Shown one piece after another: positions 10,335-20,291 of a stretch of DNA of 26,057 bases. How positions within the stretch are numbered: position 1 is the first letter of the stretch; every line of letters starts with the position of its first letter. The translations under genes were made by a program, and so were the position numbers. The notes under the pieces are model-generated. The model was not told the DNA's origin. It saw only the letters and a list, made by a program, of their open reading frames with translations, and ran no database searches. The stretch lies in contig JADRCO010000818.1 of NCBI GenBank assembly GCA_021464525.1, positions 1-26,057 on the forward strand, given 5' to 3'. Origin of the DNA: Rhizophagus sp. LPA8_4_AMF (Eukaryota > Glomeromycota > Glomeromycetes > Glomerales > Glomeraceae).

Positions 10335-11152
10335 ATAAAATTGGAGGAAGCAAATAAATTAAAACCCGAAATAAACAAACTAAACACGAAATTATCAGAA
10401 TTAGAATTGATACTCAAAAACCAAAATAGATGGAGCAGCTTAAAGTGGAATTAAAAGAAAAAGGTGGAGAGATAAAGGTATAAAAGAATCAAGTAGAAAA
10501 ACTTTCAGCGAAATTAAGAATAATTGATATATTAAGCACTTATGGAGATATAATTAGTTGCTACATAGTTTTTATTTTAAAAGAACTAAGCAAAGTTAAT
10601 AAAGAGATGAATGATTAGACAAAGATTAAAAATACTCTAAGAGCTGAATGATACAAAAACCCTAAAGTAGTAACAGAACAACTGGAAAATGTCTTAGAAA
10701 GTTTAGGCTTGACGTATGAAGAATATAATGGTTTGTTAAGGCTGAAACATATTAGCAATTTCACATTTCACAAAAGTTTCATTTTGAAAATTTTACAAGA
10801 GATAAAAATCCCATCTCAAAAATACACAGTTTTCAGAAGATTGGAAACTCACAAAACAGGCGCTTACAAAAATCATGGGTCCTCTTGAAAAGTGGTATTG
10901 TTGCAACAAGCTCCTAAACATGAAGAACCGGTTACAAAACATATGACGAGTACTGTATCTGGTTGAAAAATCAAAAAAAAAAGTTAATCAAATATTTCTC
11001 TTCCTGAAGTCAGAAGACCAAATGAGGAGTTGAGGAATCAAAATGGAAAGATGTGGTTGCCATTAAAAGGAGTGATGATCAATATTTTGTCGCTAGTAAA
11101 GCAACATGTCGTTGAAAAAGGTGATCAATATGTTCGTGTAAAATTAAAGTGA
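10335..11152 (+). pseudogene. Decayed coiled-coil protein gene
   Basis: A plus-strand reading starts with a strongly heptad-like charged segment (KLEEANKLKPEINKLNTKLS, then QLKVELKEKGGEIKV and NQVEKLSAKL). It continues into a non-coiled part (LENVLESLGLTYEEYNGLLR, then HISNFTFHKSFILKIL) and ends near KKGD/EKGDQYVRVKLK at a stop at 11150-11152. At least three in-frame stops and at least one change of frame interrupt it, so it is a pseudogene. The order, an N-terminal coiled coil followed by a compact C-terminal region, suggests a former host protein of roughly 250-270 residues. The family is not recognised, and no function is proposed. Confidence 0.5.
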
Positions 11153-11639
11153 ATTGAGTTTTACACAAACTGTAACCAATATGTTAGAAAAAAGAAATCA
11201 CAGGTTTAATTGCTACTGGGCGGAATTCTTTGGGCAAAACCAATACTATAATTCAAAAAAAAATTTTTACAATTGAACGTTCTTTCTTTATTGTTTGTTT
11301 TCTGCTTCTTCTTTATAGTAAATCAGTTTACATGATCAACATCAATTTACATGTAGATAAGAATTTCTCTTTCTTTGGGTGAGAGAATTAATATGCTCGG
11401 CAATATTGATATGTCAAGGCTTAAATTTTCTTAAAATTTCTTGATGTAACATTAGCAAATTCTTAAACCATAAAATAAATATGAATTATGAAGATATATA
11501 TAAAATACTTTTGTTATAATATTTTAATTTTTATTTCTCATTGCGAACAAATTACAGTAAAAATTACAATGAAACTATACAAACAGAATCAAAAGTAATC
11601 TAAATAAACTGATAACCAAACCATAAAAGCAATATCACC
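11153..11639. other. Intergenic, nothing recognised
   Basis: AT-rich sequence between the coiled-coil pseudogene and the GC-richer repeat segment. No gene, repeat boundary or regulatory motif could be supported. Confidence 0.4.
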
Positions 11640-11788
11640 TTGGTGAAAATGTGAGGTGCTTAGCTGACAGACTGGGGTAGTCTACATACCCCCCAGCAAG
11701 CCCAATTATTTATGGTTACGCACTTCCTACATTCTTCCCTAATCCTACCTACCTAACGGTAGGTGCGTGCATTGGTTGCAAACTCCCA

Positions 11789-11796
11789 GCTACAAC
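11789..11796 (+). repeat. Target-site duplication, left copy
   Basis: GCTACAAC, repeated perfectly at 12222-12229 on the other side of the MITE. An 8-bp duplication is the hAT signature. Confidence 0.9.
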
Positions 11797-12221
11797 TAGG
11801 GATGGGGTCAGTTCAATTACGTAATTTCGAGCGGTTTTTGGAACCAATCCAAATCTCGTGGATTTTGAACTTATATGAGCCAAAAATCCTATTGGGAATA
11901 GAGAAACACTTATTCTTTTACAATAAATAAATAAAAAGAAAATTTATAAGCCAAAAACTATTTTAATAGCTTTTAAAAATTGAACTGAACCGGTTTCAAA
12001 CTGGTTTCAAAATCGGTTCAAAATATGATCAACATCAAAATTATGATGACTATATACCAACTATTGATTGTTAATCAATTAAATTTTTTTTTATTCATCA
12101 TCAACATATGTTCTACTTGTGTCTTTAATTTGACACATATAGCTCATATTTTTCTTAATGGGAACCGAAACGGAACTGACAGCGAACTGAAATGGAACCA
12201 AACGAACCATCCCCATCCCTA
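11797..12221. mobile_element. Non-autonomous hAT-type MITE, 425 bp
   Basis: The element starts TAGGGATGGGG and ends with the exact reverse complement CCCCATCCCTA, giving 11-bp terminal inverted repeats. It is flanked by a perfect 8-bp duplication (GCTACAAC). Subterminal regions carry repeated GGAACC, CGGTTT/AACCG and GAACTG motifs in both orientations, as expected for hAT transposase-binding repeats. The middle is AT-rich and encodes nothing credible; the 65-codon frame from 12025 is incidental. Perfect termini and duplication suggest a relatively recent insertion. A transposase from another locus would have moved it. Confidence 0.88.
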
Positions 12222-12229
12222 GCTACAAC
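12222..12229 (+). repeat. Target-site duplication, right copy
   Basis: GCTACAAC, identical to 11789-11796. Taking out the MITE and one copy leaves a continuous GC-rich sequence. Confidence 0.9.
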
Positions 12230-12701
12230 ACCTTAGGATAGGGTCAACTGCAATGTGAACAAGGCTCCCTACAAACTGCTTGACCACATTTTTGTGGTAG
12301 GTGCCCCGCTGACACCTTTTATATCCCCTAAGGGCCTTTTCAGGTACCAGAAATCCAGGATGCATCGCTACTTAACAGGACCACTTGAAGCATCTGGCTT
12401 CACCTATGTGGAACCTTTGGGATATCCCCCAAAGGCAATACCATTTCTAGGACTATGCCATATCAGTTTACCAAAGATCACATCTACCACCTAACCGCTC
12501 CCTTTTATGGGTACAGAATCTTCAACACAGTTGGTGGTTGTGCACGCAGTAATAACGCATCGCTACTCACCACCATCATGTGGATCGCAAAGCCAGTATT
12601 AGTCCTGTTCATTTCTGATCGACTTTGCCAATTGTTCGGGCTAAGATGAAGGAAGGTTTATTTTATTAGATAAGAGTGGTTGTCTTTAGGATGCAAAGTT
12701 A

Positions 12702-12770
12702 CCTTCTTGACCCTTCTGGTGTTACTATCTTGACCAGCCTGTTGTATAAATATTATGTTGGTCAAGAAGG
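12702..12770. repeat. Inverted repeat, CCTTCTTGACC / GGTCAAGAAGG
   Basis: A perfect 11-bp inverted pair at 12702-12712 and 12760-12770. A nested pair, CTTGACCA (12729-12736) and TGGTCAAG (12759-12766), shares the right arm, so alternative hairpins are possible. It lies inside the GC-richer repeat segment. Confidence 0.7.
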
Positions 12771-12959
12771 CCTTTAGGATTAACCCGGGGTACACGGTAC
12801 GGCCCAACAAAATTAGGGACTATCACATGACCGGTAAAATAGATGAAAAATTCCCTAAATAAGTTAATTTCATTTTTTACAATTAAGTAAAATCCTGTTT
12901 AACTAATACTATTTATACTCATTGGCTCTGTAGTTTATTTTGATCAAATTATTCGAACG

Positions 12960-13290
12960 TTTAAATACTGAAGATTTATTTGCGTTCTTTTAAAAAATAA
13001 GATTATGTAACTTTGCATCTTGAAGAAGATTATAATGAATTACGTAGTATGAAAATAACAGGGACTAGTTTTTTAAATTGCGAAAAAAAAAAGATTTAAT
13101 GCATTATAATTTATTGTAATGGGGTACTGCAATAGAAATTTTTAGCTTAAAGAAGAAAGTTTGTTCAGGTAAGTGTTGTTGTGGAATGTTTTGAGTAAAT
13201 TTTTAATTATTAATTTTTATTTTTTAGTTATTAATATTGCAAAGAAAGATGACGCAAGTTACCAAAAATCTTGAATCACTTATAATTAAT
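12960..13290 (+). pseudogene. Decayed SAM-domain-like fragment
   Basis: Pieces in different frames read NTEDLFAFF (about 12965-12990), LEEDYNELRSMKITGTSFLN (about 13019-13078) and DLMHYNL followed by WGTAIEIFSLKKKV. The order matches a SAM domain, with its EDL...L core, a KI-G-SFL-like turn and a final helix beginning with a G(P)A-type motif. Frame changes and a stop make it unlikely to be translated. A GTAAGT-like donor (about 13170) and a TTTTTTAG acceptor (about 13227) could mark an old intron. SAM domains are protein-interaction modules common in Glomeromycotina gene families. The assignment is tentative. Confidence 0.4.
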
Positions 13291-13299
13291 GAAAAGGTG

Positions 13300-15246
13300 A
13301 GTCAATGAAATAGATAGATGATTGAATTGTATTTAGTCCAGTGACACTTGCGCAACATATTGCAGAAATATGTCTTACGATCTTTCTAGAACAAAAAACC
13401 TTGTATCTAGTATTAAAAATAAAGATTTGTATTCGTTGAAACTCAAATATATATATTGAGAACATGTAGTCTATTGAAGAATTAAATATCTATTTCAATA
13501 AATTTTCTTTGAATTCTTTAAATATTAAATAAAATAAAAAAGAAAATAGGCATCGGGATAATTCGGGATTTTTGAATTTTTGATTATGATTTGTCAGGAT
13601 TGAAAAACTATTCAACAATTTCAGTACAACTGTAAGTTAGGTGTATTTTATTTTTACATGGATTGGTAAGCAAAATTTTTCTTAAAAGTGTACGACAGAT
13701 TCTTTAGTAATAATCTGTGTATAAGAAGAGTATAACACAAAAAAATTTGATTGTGTGGGATGTTTTGTCAACTTGTTTCTTTACTTCTTGGAAAAATACT
13801 GGAGAACTGCCTCACTTTAGCGTCCATTTGATGGAATTCTTTAAAATCAAAGACAATGGAAAGGAATTCTTTGACGTTGTTTGCAGGCAGCAGTTTCATC
13901 TCTGAGAATAACAAGTATTATCTCCAAGTACGCTACAACATCTACAATACCGTAGATAAGAATAAAAAATCGGCTTTAGGACTTCTCTACTACAGTATCT
14001 ATGTGTTTCTCTTATTCTTCTTGACCACGAATTATACACTTATACCTAGACCCGACGAATAATCAGATACTACAAACAAAAATCTCAAGTGTGACGCACA
14101 AATTCTCAATTCCTGCAATAGTATTTCTGAATTTATCATCGGTATGCCTTTCTTTTTTTAGCATCTACAATGACAAATTACAAATCGTAAACTTCAATCT
14201 TGTACATTCTTAGATATTTGCAAAGAATTTATAACGTTTTATGAAACATTTGGAAAAATATAGTAAAACAAAATTGCGATCTTTCATACTAACGAGCAAT
14301 TCACATGTTTCCAAGTTGATAAAGTAAAATTAGTGGACAACCAATTGAATAAAAGGAAATTCTTAATGACGAATTTGGCGGCCTCATTTTGGCAAAAGTT
14401 TTGAAATAATATGAAGTTCAATTAAACTATTTATAGTATAGCAATTATTATTATACCTTTATATCATACAATTTTTTTTTAGTTTAAAAGTAAATAAGTA
14501 AATATAAAATATAAAATATATTATCATTTCTTTCTCGTAACATGATTGGTAATAACAAAATTACCATTAACCTAATTAAAGTATAATGGACGATTTTACC
14601 TTAGAACGGATATAAACAGAAATACAGGACTAATTTTTTTTTGTGACGTGATCACTAATAAAAAATCGGGATTTTCCTTGCTTGCACTCGTACAGTAAAT
14701 TTGAAATTGAAGGATATACAATATTGATTTCTTTTAACGAGATGATCAAATTGTTATTGAATTTTTTATGATCAAATTTATTGTATATATAGTTTTAGTA
14801 ATTGATTAGCGCAACATAGTAATAATAGAACCAAATTTTTAATATATTCAGTTTATAAATAATGTGTTACCTGTTTTTTATCATTATTATTATCATTTTC
14901 TAAAAAAAGAGATGATTGATTTAGGAGATACTCAATAAAAGGTTAGTAATCAACCCCTGAAACTCTTAAAGGGCTTTTTTTTAAGAAACTGGACTGTGGA
15001 AAACCAAATTATATTCAAAAAAAAATCAACAATGGTCATCCGTAAATATATGTGACATACTGTATATGCAAACAAACAATCATATAATCGTAATCTCCGA
15101 ATAATGTATCATCCTTTTGCTTTTGTATGCAAAAATGTACAATAGTATAATATACTATGTAACCATCATACAAATTAATATTTATTTAAGTAAGTGTAAT
15201 TCTCCAAAAAAAAGGAAAAAAAGAATAAGAAAATTACAATATCACA
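13300..15246. other. Intergenic; weak unrecognised coding-like stretch at 13717-14062
   Basis: Two overlapping plus-strand frames, 13717-13905 (VWDVLSTCFFTSWKNTGELP) and 13856-14062 (SSFISENNKYYLQVRYNIYN, then a hydrophobic run), have higher GC and protein-like composition. There is no credible start, family match or splice model joining them. The rest, 14070-15246, is AT-rich and featureless. Confidence 0.35.
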
Positions 15247-15780
15247 ATGCTGAATCATATAGCTCAAAGTTCATCTAAATTACAAACTATTTCTGCGAGT
15301 ACCAATGGAAAAACATCTTTTCTTAATCTAAAAAAAAGAAATCCTTTCTATCACAATATAAATATAAACAATCATGATAGTAAAGATTATGATCGAAATG
15401 AGAATATCCAATGTAATAATATAAATGAACGAACTATCTCACTCGCTTCACTTGCTGCAAAACATTTACGTATATCAACACCATCACCATTATTAGAGTT
15501 TAATACTTCTTCATATCGAAGTGATTTTGATTTCTTAAGTGCATTTGGTATTTTGAAATCTGTACCAAGTCCTTCTAACAAAATCTTTTCTAACAAAAAA
15601 AGGTATATTTTATTCAATCCTCCAACACCAAAAACAAATATACTTGATGAACAATATTATATTTACAAACATAAATTTGGTGATAAAAAAGCAAATAAAA
15701 ATGATTTTATTATTATGCCTACTGGTTTTGTTTCTGATTATTTGAACGAGGATATGGAGATATACGAAGATGATGTTTAA
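15247..15780 (+). CDS. Hypothetical protein, 177 aa, probably disordered
   Basis: A single uninterrupted ATG-to-TAA frame on the plus strand, clearly longer than background frames nearby. The N-terminal third is polar and Asn/Ser/Lys-rich (residues ~1-60). The middle has the most ordered-looking stretch (RTISLASLAAKHLRI and LLEFNTSSYRSDFDFLSAFG, about residues 63-102). The tail is acidic (DYLNEDMEIYEDDV). No signal peptide, membrane segment or known motif is visible, and I do not recognise the family. It converges with the malonyl-CoA synthetase gene, with 185 bp between their stops. It is probably a lineage-specific gene with no intron. An unannotated small gene is the simplest reading, though length alone does not prove translation. 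Confidence 0.65.
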   Translation: MLNHIAQSSSKLQTISASTNGKTSFLNLKKRNPFYHNININNHDSKDYDRNENIQCNNINERTISLASLAAKHLRISTPSPLLEFNTSSYRSDFDFLSAFGILKSVPSPSNKIFSNKKRYILFNPPTPKTNILDEQYYIYKHKFGDKKANKNDFIIMPTGFVSDYLNEDMEIYEDDV

Positions 15781-15965
15781 CTGATAGATGATATATAGTT
15801 TTTTATTTTAGATTATTACAGTACAAGTCATAAACTTTCATATTATGTTAAGGAGCATTTTTTTTTTCACTATATTTTGCAATATATTAGAATTATAGAA
15901 CAAATAAAATAAATGATCCCAACGTTGATTGGCTGTGATCAAACCACGTGACTTCCATATCTCAT

Positions 15966-18675
15966 TTATAAAGCAAATAATTTGCTTAACTCTTTCTTGT
16001 TAACTTTTCCCATAGCATTCTTAGGTAACTCTTGAACGATTTTTAATAAACTGGGTATTTTATATTTTGCCAATCTATCTTTAAGGAATTCTTTTAATAT
16101 ATTTGGATCCATCATCACGTCCTAATAATCAAAAATTTTAAATAAAATATTTTTTATATATTTATATATTTTCCTTAAACACTTACCTTATCTTTTAATA
16201 CAATTACGGCACCAATTCTCTGTCCCCATTCTGGATCTTCAACTCCTACAACACTAATATCTAATATATTTGGATGTGACAATAATACTCTTTCAATTTC
16301 CAATGCAGAAATTTTATATCCACCAGATTTAATAATATCAACACTTTTTCTTCCAAGTATTTTATATACTTTTTCTTTTTCGGTTATGATTGCTATGTCA
16401 CCTGTTTTAAACCATCCGTCTTGCGTAAATTCTTTTTGTGTAGCTTCAGGTTTATTCCAATACCTATTAATAAAAAAAGTTTAATAACATATTAATTAAA
16501 TATAAATGAAAATATGGTCTTTGTATTATCCATGAACGAGGATTAATTCATCGTGATTTTCATTCTGGAATATGATAAATATTTCTAATCAAATTATTTC
16601 TACCCTTACTCTTTAAATACATTTTGTCCTTTGATCTGAATTTCGCCTGGTGTTTCGGTTAAATTGGTAACATTTTTACCATCTTCAGAAATTAATCTTA
16701 CTTGAACATTTGGTAAGGGTAGTCCAACACATCCCTATAAATAATTCCAATAATAAATATGATTCAATTTTCCTTTGAATAAATAGGTATTGGGTAAGGA
16801 TAGAGTATCATCAAATTATGAATTCGGTTGATATTTTTATTTGTCTCCTCAATGTCTGACACGTTGTTCATGCGATAAAAATTTTCAGATATCGACAAAT
16901 ACTAAACATCTCCTAAAATACCCGCCACTTCCAAAATATCAGTTCAACTTACATGAACTTACAATTAATTATAAGGATAATAAACAAAATATTTTATTTA
17001 CCTCAAATCTTTTTTCTACATCATATTCATGACTCAAACCCATTCCTATTTCACTCATCCCATATCTTTCTAAAAGTATTTGTCCACCACTAATTTCTTT
17101 CCAAGTATTTCTAAGTGGAGTAGGTAAAGCAGCTGATCCCGAAATCATCAATCTAAATTGTGAACAAGATTCTGTAGCTTTAAGCTTCAATTCATCAGAA
17201 ATATTATCATTATAATATTGGATTAATTTTGCTGCAAAAATAAGAAACAACAAAAGTTATTAAGTTTTATTTCATTAAAAATAATTTCAGAATAATAGTG
17301 TAGTTTACAATAAATTGTGGGAACGGCCATAAATAATGAAAGATTTCTTTCAGGTCTCATCCATCTATTCCATACTTCAGCTGCATCAAATTTTGGTAAC
17401 ATTTCAACAGTTGCTCCTGCATAAATAGCACATGTAAGTGCCTAGATAAGTAATATCACGTAAGATATACAGTATAAACCCTCTATTAACTAAATCAATT
17501 ATAAAAATTTAATTAACTTACATTCAATATTCCCTGATTGAAATAAAATAAATTAAATAAATAATATATTCCAAATAATTAAATTTAATCATCAAAAAAT
17601 ACTTACGTGTAAATGATGTAAAGGTAACACGTGTAATATTCTATCTTTTTCGCTCCATCTCCAAGCTTCAATAAGTGATAAAACTTGAGCTTTAATATTT
17701 GAATGTGTCGACACGACTCCTTTTGGTTTTCCTATAACGTGTATATATATTACATAAAATAATTATTTATATATATATAATTAATTAATTTAAAATAATT
17801 TATTAATTACCTGTAGTTCCACTGGTGTATATGATTAAAGCTTTACGCGATTCTTCCATAGGAATTAACGATGGAGCCTAAATAATGAGATAAATTCTAT
17901 AATTAATTTAATTAATTTATTAAAAAAAGAAATTAGCTATGTACCTTATAATTTATCCCATCAAAATCACTATATTTTTCATTTTTATCTCCGACTAATA
18001 TAAGATCATTTATTCCCGCGTCTTTAGTCACATCTTTTATTTTATCATAAAAATCTGGATGTGTAATAACTGTAGATGCTTGAGAATCCTTTAATACATA
18101 TAAAAGTTCAGATTGAGGATGCGTTGTACCTAATAATAAAATTAAAAATAAGAAACATAAAAAATAAATTTTTTTTATTAAAAAAAAAATTTAAAAAAAT
18201 TGATAACTTACATAAAGGAACAGAAATTCCTCCAGCTGACCAAATTGACCATTGAGATACAACATAATCATATCCATTTGGACATAAAAATGCTACACTT
18301 TTCTCATTTAAATTTTGATTAAAAGATTTTTTTAATAATTTATTTCTAAATGATGATACATCTGATACAAATTTTTGGTAAGAATGTGAAGTATTTGATT
18401 TTACATCAATAATAACAGGTTTTTGCAAAGATTGTGTTTCAGCATGTTTAAGAAGTTTTGTAAATAATGGAATTGAAGGTAAATCTATTTTCCCGAGAGA
18501 TAAAAAACGAGAGAAGATTAGAACTAAAAAATAAACCAAAAAAAATAAAACAAAACTAGATAAAAATTGATATCTTACAATTATTGTTTCGACCTGAGGA
18601 GTAAAATCTACAATATTTTGAAATTGAAGAAAGGAATTTATTATAATAATTGTTAGAATAATAAATAGATATCAT
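15966..18675 (-). CDS. Mitochondrial malonyl-CoA synthetase, ACSF3/MatB type
   Basis: Acyl-CoA synthetase that activates malonate (and methylmalonate) to the CoA thioester. Eleven exons on the minus strand: 18675-18579, 18523-18212, 18129-17945, 17877-17811, 17731-17607, 17533-17522, 17441-17309, 17231-17002, 16734-16610, 16463-16187 and 16121-15966. They total 1719 nt, 572 aa plus stop, close to human ACSF3 (576). Introns have GT-AG ends. The start ATG gives a basic, Ser/Tyr-rich presequence ending CRFYSSG (residues 22-28), a typical mitochondrial cleavage region; the C-terminus is FAL, not a peroxisomal signal. Adenylation motifs: YTSGTTGKPKG (215-225), PLHHLHGILN (257-266), PTIYSKL (about 307-313), ERYGMSEIG (365-373), WFKTGD (446-451), [13 protein letters not shown] (474-486) and [10 protein letters not shown] with the catalytic Lys at 560. 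The 12-nt exon encodes GILN (263-266). The malonyl specificity is inferred from overall similarity to ACSF3; other family members cannot be fully excluded. Confidence 0.92.
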
Positions 18676-18896
18676 GATGTAAGTTTTTTTTTTTTTTTTG
18701 AATAATTAGATATGTAAATTGCATATGGTTAAGTGGCCAAATCATATGACTCTTGATAATAGAATAAATATATCATAATGTCATAGTCGGAATGTACATT
18801 ATTATACAATTTTTAACTAATAAATTTCATTCATTTCTTTTTTCAAACAATCTTCTCTCTCTACTTTATAGCAATTGAAAAAATCATTTTTTTATA
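18676..18896. promoter_or_regulatory. Shared divergent promoter region (malonyl-CoA synthetase / F-box-like gene)
   Basis: Only 221 bp separate the two start codons, which face away from each other. The region has a 16-nt T tract at about 18684-18699, an AAATCATATGACTC element near 18738 and a pyrimidine-rich stretch (TCTTCTCTCTCTAC, about 18850) just before the plus-strand gene. No TATA box is clear. That the region drives both genes is inferred from geometry alone. Confidence 0.4.
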
Positions 18897-19553
18897 ATGT
18901 TGGATTATTTACCTAATGAACTTATTATTGAAACATTCACTTATGTATTACATTCTACAAGGTATGAGTAAATTATGATTTTTAATTTTATTAACAAAAA
19001 TTAATTAAAATTTTTTATTTTATATGACAAAAGTTATAAAGAACTTGCAAGTTTAAGAACGATAAATAAACGATGGAGAGATTGTATAAATTTTGTAATA
19101 CGAAATGAAATAATAGCAACATATGGATTGGGAAAAAAATGGTGGTGTTGGGTAAGTATCAAATTAATTTAATTTTCTTTGATCATAAAAAACAAACATT
19201 TTTAATCTATTTCATATATTTGACAGGTTAAAATATTGTATTCTGGCGAAGGAGGATTGTATACGCATAATAACCCAGTATCATTTGATTGCATAGATAA
19301 TACATTTTGTTTTAAAGTATCAGAAAAATTATTTTATCCCAGAAAAATTCGAAAAATTGCGGTAGAATTTTGTAATAATAAAGTTTATTATTGTTCAGAA
19401 ATTATTATTAAAGTAAACAACATAAAGAATAAACAAGTTCATAAGAATGATTCTGGAAGTGTACATTTTGTTAATAATAAAGATATTGGAGAGATTAAAT
19501 TGGATTATGTTAAGGTCAAAGATAATGTTTTGTATAGTAGAGTTAGAATATAA
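18897..19553 (+). CDS. Small F-box-like protein, 169 aa
   Basis: Three exons: 18897-18961, 19034-19151 and 19227-19553 (introns 72 and 75 bp; donors GTATGA and GTAAGT, acceptors AAAG and ACAG). Coding length is 510 nt, 169 aa. The N-terminus MLDYLPNELIIETFTYVL, followed by ELASLRTINKRWRDCI, fits the F-box pattern LP.E.....F..L...D....R.VCKRW. That motif would dock on Skp1 in an SCF ubiquitin ligase. The rest (residues ~60-169) is a beta-rich-looking, Lys/Asn-rich region without recognised repeats; F-box proteins often carry LRR or other substrate modules, and none is visible here. Large F-box families are common in these fungi. The F-box call rests on the first ~45 residues, and substrates cannot be guessed. 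Confidence 0.72.
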
Positions 19554-19919
19554 AATTTATATTAGTTGTTTAGTGAACATGTGCTTGTAAATCACGTGTA
19601 TAATGTGTAATTTGAGTGACATTTGAATCAACATTACGCCTTACTTAGTACCTAATAAATTTAATTAGATTAAATTAACATAAGATCAACATTATAAATC
19701 CAAATATAATAGGAGAATAAAATAAATACCTTTCACAAAAAAAGTTTTTCTCGATATTTTTTATTTATTTTTGACTGTGCATAAAAACATTTCATTTCGG
19801 AAAATTTTTCTCGAAAAATCTATATTGATTATAAATATTACTTTAAAGAGGAGAATAATAAAAATTTTACGTTATTTATGACGAATATTTATTTATTATC
19901 TACTTTTTTTGGATAGATA

Positions 19920-20291
19920 ATGTCTCAACAAACAGGTTCATCATCATCTAATGCATCAACACAATTCCGATATGAAACTTTAAATAGAAAAATTATAAGA
20001 AAATTTAAGGAACAACCATTAATTCCAATCGGTATTATAATATTTATTTCTTATTATATTATTTTTCTAATTTAATTTTTATTAATTTACATAAATTGAA
20101 TGATTTTAGGAATGTTTGCGACAGTATTTGCATTAGCAGGCGCAACAATAGGATTTACTAGGGGAGATTCAAATACTATGCAACGATTTTTAAGATTTAG
20201 AGTAGCAGCTCAAGGATTTACTGTTGTAGCAATAGCTGCTGCTCCAATTTATTATCAAATTAATCGTTATATTAAAAAGAATCGAAATTAG
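19920..20291 (+). CDS. HIG1-domain respiratory supercomplex factor 1-like protein, 97 aa
   Basis: Two exons: 19920-20031 and 20110-20291, with a 78-bp intron (GTATTA to TTTTAG). They encode 97 aa. After a polar Ser/Gln/Thr-rich N-terminus comes KFKEQPLIPIG (residues 28-38), then membrane segment MFATVFALAGATIGFT (39-54), a short loop with QRFLRFRVAAQG (62-73) corresponding to the HIG1 (Q)RxRxxxQG signature, and a second membrane segment GFTVVAIAAAPIYYQI (73-88). A basic tail (RYIKKNRN) follows. HIG1/Rcf1 proteins sit in the inner mitochondrial membrane and help assemble or stabilise cytochrome c oxidase and III-IV supercomplexes. It is shorter than yeast Rcf1, ending soon after the second segment, so it is nearer the minimal HIG1 form. 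RCF1 orthology, as opposed to another HIG1 member, is likely but not certain. Confidence 0.88.

Larger units (their letters stand above)
11640..12809 (-). mobile_element. Old GC-richer repeat segment, possibly an LTR-type remnant, interrupted by a MITE
   Basis: Base composition jumps to much higher GC at about 11640 and returns to AT-rich after about 12810, as for imported repeat DNA. Read on the minus strand, the segment would begin with TGTTGGGCCGT at 12809, resembling the TG start of an LTR, and it contains a TATAAAA-like box near 12320. No matching far end or target duplication was found, so the family is uncertain and the copy looks fragmentary and old. Open frames inside it (for example 12255-12494 and 12455-12649) have no protein-family character and are not called as genes. 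A younger hAT-type MITE sits within it. Confidence 0.35.

Noticed and set aside
12025-12222. 65-codon frame
   Set aside because: Lies inside the non-autonomous hAT MITE and resembles no transposase.
12255-12649. Overlapping 79- and 64-codon plus-strand frames
   Set aside because: They sit in the GC-rich repeat segment, have no domain, and compete with equally good frames on the other strand.
16841-17032. 63-codon plus-strand frame
   Set aside because: Falls mainly in an intron of the minus-strand malonyl-CoA synthetase gene and its translation is featureless.
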